Below, piece by piece: positions 56,501 through 64,000 of a stretch of DNA of 64,000 nucleotides (positions within the stretch are counted from its first letter, which is position 1; each line of letters begins with the position of its first letter). Below the pieces are notes generated by a model. That model saw only the letters and a list, made by a program, of their open reading frames with translations, had not been told where the DNA came from and made no database searches. Source of the DNA: Datisca glomerata (taxonomy: Eukaryota > Streptophyta > Magnoliopsida > Cucurbitales > Datiscaceae); the NCBI GenBank assembly GCA_003255025.1, contig QANY01013763.1, forward strand, positions 123,501 through 187,500. The letters are read 5' to 3'. The position numbers were made by a program, and so were the translations under genes.

Positions 56501-59500
56501 TCTTCCTCTACACAAACTACTTCATCTTCTTCATCATTCATTCCTACTACACCCACATCATAACCAGATATCTCTTCATCTTTATTTGTTGATTTACCTA
56601 TTCAACTTCCTCTCACTACCTCATATAATCCATCTTCGCATCCACATGCCTTAATTAGACTCATATACTCATCTTATGCAAACTATAGTTAAAACAAGAA
56701 TCTCCAAAAAAAGCATTCAGTTCTTCTTCTTCTTCTTTATCGTCTACACTTGAACTTGCATCTTTTTCTTCTGCTTCCAAAAATCCAGGTTTGATCAAAG
56801 GTATGAATGAAGAATATGAAGCCTTACAATCTCAACAAACTTGGTATTTGGTTCCTCTACCCTTTGGTGAAGAGTTGGTTGGATGCAAATGGCTATATAA
56901 GCTGAAGTGCGTACAATCCACCCACTTATACCTAATCGATAACGAACCTGAATGGCTTTTTTAGGTCCAAGAATGATAAATGGGTAGAATTACTGAATGA
57001 ATTGCAAGGCACAAGGCTAGACCTGTTGTCAAGGGTTTTCACGAAGAACTAGGACTTGGCTATGATAAAACCTTTAGTCTTGTTATCAAGTAACCTACAA
57101 TCAAAATCACATTGTCCTCAACCGCTCAGTGTGGATGGTATTCAAGAGAACTATATGTGAAGAATGCATTTCTTCATGGTTTTCTAAAAGAAGAAGTGTA
57201 TATGGCTCAATCACCTAGTTTCATTAATTCCCTCTTCCCTAATCATGTATGCAAACTTCATAAATCTCTTTATGGCTTAAAACAAGCCTCAAGGGACTGG
57301 TTTGACAGGTTTACCTCCCACCTCACAACATTGGATTTTCATGCCTCTCTTGCAGACTCATCTTTGCTTGTCAGGGATGTTGAAAACTCTATTGCACACT
57401 TGCTTCTTTATGTGGATGACATCATTTTAACAGGCACAGATTCTTCTTATATTGAGCACTTTAATCTCACTCTTCAACACAAGTTTGAAATGACTGATCT
57501 TTGCCATTTGATACACTTTTGGTTTAGAAGTTCAACCTTCTGCATCTGGCATTTTTTTCAACCAAAAGCATGCAAAAGACCTCTTCCTTAAGGTAGGTAT
57601 GTCTGAAGCTAAGCCATGCAATTCACCTTGCTCTACTAAGTCACCTCTTTACAACAACTGTGGTTCTCATTTATCTAATATTACATCTTATAGAAGTATT
57701 ATTGGTGCTTTACAATACTTCACATTTACTAGGCCTGATATTGTATATTTTGTCAATTGGGTATGTCAATTCATGCACGCTCCACCATGTGCTCATTTCT
57801 CTGTTGTCAAAAGAATTATGAGGTATATCCTAGGGATTTTAGATCATGGCATCTTAATCAAACGTGGTAAGCTACATCTTCATGTAATAAAGTGATACAG
57901 ACCGGGCAATGGATCTCTCTTGATAGACGTTCAACCACATGATTTATAATGTTTCTTGGTACCAATCCAATTTCTTGGAGTTCCAAGAAGCAACAGACAG
58001 TTGAAAGATCCTTCATTGAGGTAGAATACAAGGACTCTTCTTGTCATGGTTAAGATAACTTCTTTGTGATCTTCACATCTTCTTGGTGCAACCTCTTACT
58101 CTATGGTGTCACAACACTCGGGCATTGCCCTTGCCTCGAATCCAATTTCCCATGTTAGAACTAAGCTTGTGAAAATTGATTACCACTTTGTTAGAGAGAG
58201 AGAGAGTTGTTCGAAAGGACATGATTGTAAAGCATGTAGAATCTGAGTTACAACTTGTTGATTTTTCACAAAAGCACTGCTACTCCAAACTTTTCTTTCG
58301 TAAAAAATAAATTGATGTCCTTAACTCGTGGCATCAGTTTAAGGGGGATGACAAGTGTCATAGCTAATCTACCACTCGTAGTAGTTAGTTATTAGTTAAT
58401 TACTTTTTAACTAATCAGTTAGCATAATCAATAAACTGTTTGACTAGTTAATACTATCACTTGTAATTGTCAATTTTTATTCAATAATGAGAATAGTTTT
58501 TTTCACAAGCAATTCTTTGTCATCTCTTTCTTTCTCTTCTTCACTTCTTCCCTTTCGCCTTATTGAGTTTAAACTTCTTTAAAAGTAACATATATATAAA
58601 TAATTCACATATCACTTAATTAATTAAAAATTAGTCCAATATCAGTCTGGTAGAATTACTTGGTAAGAAAAGACGATGAAAATAAAAAGGGTAAGATGTG
58701 TACATTTTTTGCTGCCATACTAAAGGCTTCTCGATGTGGTATTTCAGGGTTGGCTGCTTTGATGCGTTGTATCTCCTCTCTAGCAATTATTTGAACACAT
58801 AAGGAAAATAATAATTAACTTTTCTTAGAAAACAAGATTTTTTTTTACAAATTACTAGTATATGAGCAATTAATAAAAGTAAATAACATATGACTAGGTA
58901 TCATTTAAGTCAGGTTATTATTTAATTAAAAATGAGTTGATAATGAGAATCGTTCAACCAAACTAGTTGTATTATATTGTAGGGCACTAACATTGCATTA
59001 GGAAATTAAAACTTACTTCATGAATCGATTGTAAGCCGACGGGAGCCTGTGTTTCTTCTCAGGAGCTGCAATAAAAATGTGACAAAAAAAAGAGAGGATG
59101 ACAAATTATTTTTTTATCAAATCAATAGGGCACAAGTAGGTCAAAGGGGCACGTACGTTTTACCACAAATGGTGCTTTTGGTAATAATGGCTCACTAGAT
59201 GTTGAAGAAGATGTTGATGTAGACTGGCCTTTTAGGAAATCATGATTGTAAAAACCCTGCGTGTCCTTGAAGCACACATCTTTCATTCGGTATCATATTT
59301 TTCTTTTATTTCATTAACCTTAGATTCACATAATATAAGAGCGAAATAGCATATAATACACACATGGTAATCAATTCATTAGCCCTTAGCAATAGATTCT
59401 TCAACTAGCTTTCACTCTGATTTCAATTACGTTCTTAGTATCTATTTTCCAATCGTAAATTCTAGAAAAATGATTAGCGGATGAGACATATATTTGACTG

Positions 59501-60622
59501 GGCACAATGTTTAACTTAATATTTAATGTGTTATATATAAAGGTCACCATTTCCTTCTCATGCAGGTCGTTATCTTTATAATGTTTTATTTAGAGAGTAT
59601 ATAATAAGATCTGGATTAAAATCATGTTAAAAGAATTCATGGATCAAAAGAAAATACGTGTCATAGTTTAAGGGCCTAAAACAGAACTTTTTTGTCAAAT
59701 CCATGAACATAGTTTATCCTATACACATTTCCCAAAAGTATTTATATATGTTATTCTTCATATATGAACACTAGGTAATAGATATTTGGCTGCTATTGAC
59801 CAGTTAACTAAAGTAGAACATAAACCTCTTCCAGAAAAAAGTAGCAACATATAAACATATTTACAAAGTCAACAGGAAATAGCAAACAAAATCTGAAAAT
59901 CATATGATAATGCTGATTTTTTGTACAAAGAAAAAAAAAGAAGCACAAACCAGTTAACTAAAATTATGTAACTTTGTAGCATTGGTTTTTTTTTTCTTTC
60001 TAAAATTATAAACCACACCAGCATCACGATATAGATAGAAGAGAAATAGTCAGAGACTAATTACCTGAAGAGTGAGGGGGTGATCAAGGCATTGGCCTTG
60101 GAGGGCAGGTCTAGTACTGAGAAATGAGAGATTGCTACAATGTCCGCATTTCACTGTCACCGTGTCCAACCAACGTTTGCATGGTATCCCAACCTTTTGG
60201 ATCAAACACACAACAACAAAACTACCCAACTTGAATGTGTAAAACTCCATGAAAACAATTAAATGGTCTAAATTAATGAAAGAATATTCAATAAAACAGT
60301 TCATCTATATTTCCATCCTCAACATGTTTTTCCTTTAATAGTTAATATCATCTCTGTAGAGATCAAAAGCATCACATCAGCAGTAATTGTTTGATACAAA
60401 TAGTATTTACTTAAAATATTTTTGTATACATAATTAATATGAAAACGGTTTGTGATTTCTAAATAGGCGAAAGGGTAAAAAGGGGTAGAAAATGATTATA
60501 TGAGTGATAAGATTGAGTAAACTTACCGCAAGAACAGTATTGCAGAAGTTGCAGCGGACATAGCAAAGATGTTCAGAAGGAGGAGGAACAAGGTGGTCCA
60601 TAGGTGACTTGTCCGAGTTCAT
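53546..60622 (-). CDS. CRC: CRABS CLAW-type YABBY transcription factor
   Basis: Seven coding exons on the minus strand, all with GT/AG sites: 60622-60527, 60193-60065, 59265-59157, 59065-59017, 58779-58704, 53706-53650 and 53551-53546. Phases join without a stop to give about 173 residues. Residues 24-51 form the C2C2 finger (C24-X2-C27-X20-C48-X2-C51; YVRCNFC and VKCGHC). A Ser/Thr-rich linker follows ([12 protein letters not shown]), then the YABBY domain from about residue 112 ([45 protein letters not shown]). Sequence and exon pattern fit CRABS CLAW, which directs carpel and nectary development and floral meristem termination; in cucurbits it also affects carpels and fruit. The 5' edge of exon 3 is the least certain site (weak pyrimidine tract; ttcaag/gac chosen). 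The last exon gives only E-stop. Intron 5 is about 5 kb because of a Copia insertion. All domain codons are intact, so the gene is probably functional. Confidence 0.93.
53891..54130 (+). repeat. Copia 5' LTR
   Basis: Starts tgataagtgtcatag and ends gactttttca directly before the primer-binding site at 54131. Confidence 0.85.
54131..54142 (+). promoter_or_regulatory. Copia primer-binding site
   Basis: tggtatcagaac, one base from the Met-tRNA-complementary tggtatcagagc typical of Copia elements, directly abutting the LTR end. Confidence 0.85.
54197..54830 (+). pseudogene. Copia gag, broken
   Basis: Frames show [14 protein letters not shown] and [10 protein letters not shown] (54262-54385), then after a frameshift [20 protein letters not shown] (about 54418-54477) and a later helical stretch at 54520-54660 ([15 protein letters not shown]). 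This is the plant Copia gag order. A stop and at least two frameshifts separate the pieces. Confidence 0.8.
55720..56240 (+). pseudogene. Copia integrase core, broken
   Basis: [20 protein letters not shown] at about 55749-55808 is the start of the integrase core with its conserved FVD aspartate. [10 protein letters not shown] near 55878 corresponds to the segment with the second catalytic Asp, and [14 protein letters not shown] near 56020 to the region after the catalytic Glu. The segment between is frame-shifted and the Glu is not identifiable. Confidence 0.75.
56800..58330 (+). pseudogene. Copia reverse transcriptase and RNase H, broken
   Basis: [20 protein letters not shown] and [10 protein letters not shown] begin the RT (56807-56909). 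The open piece 57112-57591 has [33 protein letters not shown] and [12 protein letters not shown] with the catalytic YVDD intact. RNase H follows at 57599-57895 ([30 protein letters not shown]), and [14 protein letters not shown] lies near 57970. Frameshifts separate the pieces and the V of the usual DVKNAFLHG box is preceded by Y instead of D. Confidence 0.85.
58349..58580 (+). repeat. Copia 3' LTR
   Basis: Starts tgacaagtgtcatag after the purine tract aaggggga and ends near gtttaaacttcttt. Clearly diverged from the 5' LTR, with several indels. Confidence 0.85.
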
Positions 60623-61360
60623 TTTGCTATTCTCAACGAAAGAAGTAGAAGAAGATCAAGAAGAAGATAAAGGTTTTAGAGTAATGTGAATGTTTTGTTA
60701 AATGGAAAAGGGGTCCAAGGCCCTTGACTCAAGGGGGGGTTTTGTTTTGATGATAAGAAAGAAATTGTACCTACTACTACTTAGTAACGTAGTAGTGTTG
60801 GGGAGTAGGCGTCAAAAAGAAAAAAAAAACAAATCTACTCTTTCTATTTACTGCCCTACTCTCATTGAGCCTCTTGTCTGCATGCCATACCTGGCCCCAC
60901 AGCTGCACGTGGCGAATCTATGTTGCTTTAGTCCGTCCATATAAACATCACCCTGTAAATTTTGGCACTTGTCAGTCAATAATTCCAAACCACAATTTAA
61001 ATTAAGTTTTGTTCTAAAGAGTTAGTAGTGTGTTAATGGTTTAGATCAATAATTAAAAAAAATCGAGTTAAATGATTGACATTTCATTTTGCAAATGAAA
61101 CTCAACGTAAATCTTGATCTGTATAGACTCATTATTTTTTAAAGCCTATTAGCTAATACTTATGTTAATTATGCTTTTAGTCTCCATATATTAGACTCGA
61201 CTTCAATTTAGTCTTTTATAGTTTTAATTTTTTCAATCTTGCCTTATACTTATCATTTCGTGACAATGTTATCGTGTGCACTTAATGGATACGTAAAGTT
61301 GGCTAAAAGTTCTTTAGTACTCTTATCGCTAACGACAATTCTCTTATGAGCATTCAGAAA
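60623..61360 (-). promoter_or_regulatory. Upstream region of the CRABS CLAW-like gene
   Basis: The first 60 bp upstream of the ATG are CT-rich on the minus strand (ttcttcttgatcttcttcta), a likely 5' leader. A possible TATA element tttatatgg lies near 60937-60945. No other ORF of note; the plus-strand frame at 60702-60944 is not recognised. Exact core promoter is uncertain. Confidence 0.35.
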
Positions 61361-61458
61361 TTATATATGGTTGTCAAATGCAACCGGTTGAAAATGTATA
61401 GAAATACTCTTATATATGATTGTCAAGTGCAACCGGTTGAAAATGTATAAAAATATTA
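61361..61458. repeat. 49-bp tandem duplication upstream of CRC
   Basis: ttatatatg-ttgtcaa-tgcaaccggttgaaaatgtata is present twice (61361 and 61410) with few differences. Each copy holds a caaccggttg palindrome. It lies about 740-840 bp upstream of the CRC start codon. Confidence 0.9.
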
Positions 61459-62560
61459 TAGTTAGAATGAAGTGAAAGATATAAGACTAAATTGAAAAGG
61501 CTAACTATAAGGACTAATATAAGATTAAGCATAATTGCAATGACCAAAAGAGTAATTTACCCTGATAATTGTTTAGTATTCTAGTTTGAAATAAATTTTA
61601 TACGGATCAATTAGATATTTTCTTATACTTGGAAGCATTTTGATGTGTGCTTCTTGAGGAAGTGCATGCTTTTCATGTAGGAAATTACTCAAACATTAAG
61701 AATTAATATAGTGTAATTTTTTTATGCATAAACTGTTCGAAAAAAAACATTAATCGAAAACTTCAGTTTATTCATTGTCAAACAGTTATAATTTTAATAA
61801 TGATACATATTTGAATATAAAAAAAATTACCATGGAATATAATTCATGGATTATGATTTTTTATATAGTGTCATGGATAATTATTATCTACTTCTTACTC
61901 TCACGTATGAAGGGGATACATATATGCTGTAAACCAGCTATGTCGAGATGTCAATTCAGTCGAAAAAAGGGGGAAAAGAGAAAAAAAAGTAAGTGTTGCT
62001 ACAAGAATTTTTTATACTTTTGATTATCATACTTTGGTAGCCAATATATAAGAAATAAGGAAAAATAAAAAAGAACATTTTTGTTTATTATGCATTTTTA
62101 TCAATGCTCATCGCTAATCAAACTGCTTTGTTAATCAAACTGCTTATTATGCATATATATATATATACTAAATTACAAACTTTAGATTTGGGTACTCCAT
62201 CATTCAACAAGATCTGGACTACTCACATTAGCCGCGAAAAAGTAAAAAAGAATCTAAGACGGTCCAAAAGAAATTGGACTGCCTTAGCAATTGAAATTTC
62301 CTGCTACAGATAATCTCTTTCTCAAAATGTAGATAGTAATTTCCTGCTACATTTTTATAAGACATGATGTGAAGATATGTGTCCAGATCAATTGACATTC
62401 AGGCATCTACCGATTCCACAAAAGTATTGTACTTTATGCAAACACGTACGGTCAGGATAAGTAACTTCTTTTAACACCAGGAGACATGTTTGAATAAGAT
62501 TATTAACTTTATATAACTTAACCATGCATATGAGTGAATGATCAAGATGTATGGAGTAGT
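61459..62560. other. Intergenic, no gene seen
   Basis: AT-rich. The plus-strand ORFs at 61775-62023 and 62104-62313 show no recognised family; a short (AT)n occurs at 62153-62167. Confidence 0.5.
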
Positions 62561-62789
62561 ATCTGGAATTAATTAGAAGATGAATTGAAGGAAACTATAT
62601 ATGTGCCAAACCCAAGAAAAGGGGTGAATGAACGAAAATCTGAAAAGATAGTGAAGAGAAGGGAACCTGTTAACTATTCCTGTTTTTGTGGGTGCAATGC
62701 CAAAGTAGGAAATTTGATAAGAACTGATGCTAAAAGCACATGTCACTTTCAGACGGTAAATAGAATCTGTACCAAGCTGAGAAATAGAG

Positions 62790-62794
<5 letters not shown>

Positions 62795-62833
<39 letters not shown>
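62795..62833. repeat. (GA)n microsatellite, about 19 repeats
   Basis: Uninterrupted gagaga run; flanking ORFs on both strands are extended by it and are not genes. Confidence 0.95.
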
Positions 62834-62835
<2 letters not shown>

Positions 62836-62956
62836 GGCAATTGGCATGGAGAAAAGGGATTTTGTTGGTGTGTAATTTTATGATGGGACATTTCCAAGTT
62901 GCCAAACAAGGAAAAGAGCTATTCCAACACTTGAAACCTACACCTTTCTCTGCTGG

Positions 62957-63006
62957 TATAAAAGTACTTCCCCTATTATTTGTCTTTCCTCTCCCTCTCT
63001 CTCCAG
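62957..63006 (+). promoter_or_regulatory. Possible core promoter (TATA plus Y patch)
   Basis: tataaaag at 62957-62964 is followed 25-45 bp later by the pyrimidine patch tttcctctccctctctctcc, the usual spacing of a plant transcription start. No ORF follows within several hundred bases, so it could serve a non-coding transcript, a gene with a long 5' UTR intron, or nothing. Confidence 0.3.
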
Positions 63007-63555
63007 CCCTTTCGCCACAGTCCAATGTATACTAGTTATTATATTTTTTTTGTTTTGCTGCCTCTCTGTCCCGCTCTGAGAAATTAGTTTGATTGGGGGG
63101 CAGAGGATTTTCTTTTCTTTTCTTGATCATTTCCTTTCTTTTTTTGAAGGTCTTGCATGCATACGAGATTCCCCATGCCTCCACTTAGAACAAGACTGGT
63201 TAGCTTGGCTATATAGTTATGTTCTTTGACATGTTTGGATAGAACCATTAGATCTATTTTCAACTCAGGTTTCTATCTATTTCGGGTTTGTATCCATTAG
63301 ATCTATTGTAGTTATCTATTTAGATCTTGTTTTTTTTATCAGACACGTGTTTGTGTATGTGAGTGTCGAGTGTCTATGTGGGAGTAAGACTCATTAGAGC
63401 CGGTGACAATATTTGAAAGCTTGTGTGTAGCACATTTTTTTGTCAAAAGTTAAATATACTAACTAAAGAAAACACATTTACGTAATACAATTGGCATACC
63501 TCAAGAAAATAATCAACCTACGAAATCAATAAGGAAAACAATCTAGAAAAACCTA
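63007..63555. other. T-rich stretch, no coding seen
   Basis: Downstream of the possible promoter: T/CT-rich to about 63150, then AT-rich with a direct repeat of attagatctat (63249 and 63297). No ORF recognised. Confidence 0.4.
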
Positions 63556-63559
63556 GATC

Positions 63560-63735
63560 CATCTATCGATGTCAGAATCAATAATAAAAGCTTTAGAAGC
63601 CTTGAGGAAACTAAGCCTCTCCCTAATCAAGAATAGAACATTTTTAATAAGTGATATATCTAAGATTTTACCAAGAAAAATTCTATTATTCCTTTCGAAC
63701 CAAATACAACAAATCATAGTCTTGGAGTGAAGTGG
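63560..63735 (-). pseudogene. LINE 3' coding remnant
   Basis: One minus-strand frame (about 63713-63590) reads ICCIWFERNNRIFLGK and later LIRERLSFLKASKAF. The 'C..W-ERN-RIF' phrase is the signature of the region after the zf-RVT domain of plant L1-type LINEs. The fragment is short and truncated on both sides. Confidence 0.65.
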
Positions 63736-63775
63736 ACGGATCAGAGTAAGTAATCTGCAAGGTTCTCGCGATGCC

Positions 63776-64000
63776 TGTGACAGCCCCTCATATTAAAAAT
63801 TCATGTTTTTCGCAAGGCTCAATGCCTCTTGTGAACAACCTTGTGGTCTCTCTATTTTTACAGGGTTTTTCAACTCGTGTAGAGCGTTGTTTAATAGAAT
63901 TTTCGGACCCCTATTGACTGTGTTAAATATGTGTTTTTAATACTTGTGAATTAACATCCACATGTATTTTTGTATCAATAAAATGAGATACCAAGATTCA
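63776..64000 (+). repeat. Possible LTR start, cut by window end
   Basis: tgtgacagcccctcatatt resembles the start of plant Gypsy LTRs (tgt-acagccc). It immediately follows the LINE remnant, as if inserted into it. Without the second LTR this is a guess. Confidence 0.25.

Larger units (their letters stand above)
53891..58580 (+). mobile_element. Ty1/Copia retrotransposon in CRC intron 5
   Basis: 5' LTR 53891-54130 and 3' LTR 58349-about 58580, about 235 bp each, sharing aagtgtcatag, agtagttagt, ataaactgtttgact, aatactatcacttgta and ctttctcttcttcacttctt. Primer-binding site tggtatcagaac follows the 5' LTR; a purine tract tttaaggggga precedes the 3' LTR. Between them lie gag, integrase, RT and RNase H in Copia order on the plus strand, all broken. 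The LTRs differ at many positions including indels, so the insertion is old. A matching target-site duplication was not visible (flanks agatt and aaagt). Confidence 0.9.
53707..58703 (-). other. Intron 5 of the CRABS CLAW-like gene, expanded
   Basis: 4997-bp intron with donor AAT/gtacac at 58703 and acceptor gccaacag at 53707. About 4.7 kb of it is a Copia element in the opposite orientation, leaving roughly 300 bp of native intron, similar to the gene's other introns (91-799 bp). Confidence 0.9.

Noticed and set aside
53885..58590. Target-site duplication of the Copia element in CRC intron 5
   Set aside because: The bases flanking the two LTRs (agatt and aaagt) do not match; the end of the 3' LTR has probably changed, so none is reported.
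62573..63025. 150-codon minus-strand ORF and its plus-strand counterpart
   Set aside because: Both are bridged by the (GA)n microsatellite and lack recognisable domains.
1..64000. CRISPR array, bacterial operon, rRNA genes
   Set aside because: The tandem repeats found have irregular spacing and no unique spacers; no bacterial gene arrangement or rRNA sequence is present, as expected for plant nuclear DNA.

Overview
The window is nuclear DNA of a flowering plant. It is AT-rich and gene-poor, has intron-bearing genes, carries an inosine-type plant tRNA-Ile gene, and is mostly filled with decayed plant transposons (Ty3/Gypsy, Ty1/Copia, ULP1-type MULE, TRIM, CACTA, LINE, MITE). The wording of the two host proteins and the ULP1-MULE family suggest a cucurbit, but that assignment is inference; no species can be named.

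Only three host genes are well supported. (1) A nuclear tRNA-Ile(AAU) at 25943-26016 (+). (2) A single-exon BIG GRAIN 1-like gene at 31638-32507 (+), 289 aa, with a TATA box 68-73 bp upstream. (3) A seven-exon YABBY gene of the CRABS CLAW type at 53546-60622 (-), 173 aa, with a C2C2 finger and a YABBY domain. Its fifth intron is about 5 kb because an old, degenerate Ty1/Copia element (53891-about 58580, opposite strand) sits in it.

Layout: 1-1600 holds GA-rich and minisatellite-like arrays. 2530-4483 is a plant-mobile-domain pseudogene. 4925-11019 is a deleted ULP1-type MULE (-). 12231-about 23080 is a nest: a Ty3/Gypsy element (-) invaded by a Copia element with a 1.8-kb LTR, after which the junction was tandemly duplicated with a 797-bp period. 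23-31 kb is AT-rich with short repeats and the tRNA. 33131-about 43335 is a fuller inverted copy of the same MULE, with a ULP1-protease ORF (+) converging on a FAR1/MULE-type transposase (-). 45186-50102 holds a CACTA end, a TRIM, a Harbinger-like MITE candidate, a Copia gag remnant and an aspartic-protease fragment that looks like an endogenous pararetrovirus or related retroelement. 53.5-60.6 kb is the CRABS CLAW-like gene. The last kilobases hold a GA microsatellite, a LINE tail and a possible LTR start.

The transposon genes all carry stops or frameshifts and no element looks autonomous. I see no bacterial-type operons, CRISPR arrays or rRNA genes. The observations most worth following are the retrotransposon inside the CRABS CLAW intron together with a 49-bp tandem duplication upstream of the same gene; the pair of inverted ULP1-MULEs with their palindromic arrays; the layered Gypsy/Copia/duplication history; and the three single-N positions, all inside repeats, one of them beside a perfect 157-bp duplication that may be an assembly artefact.
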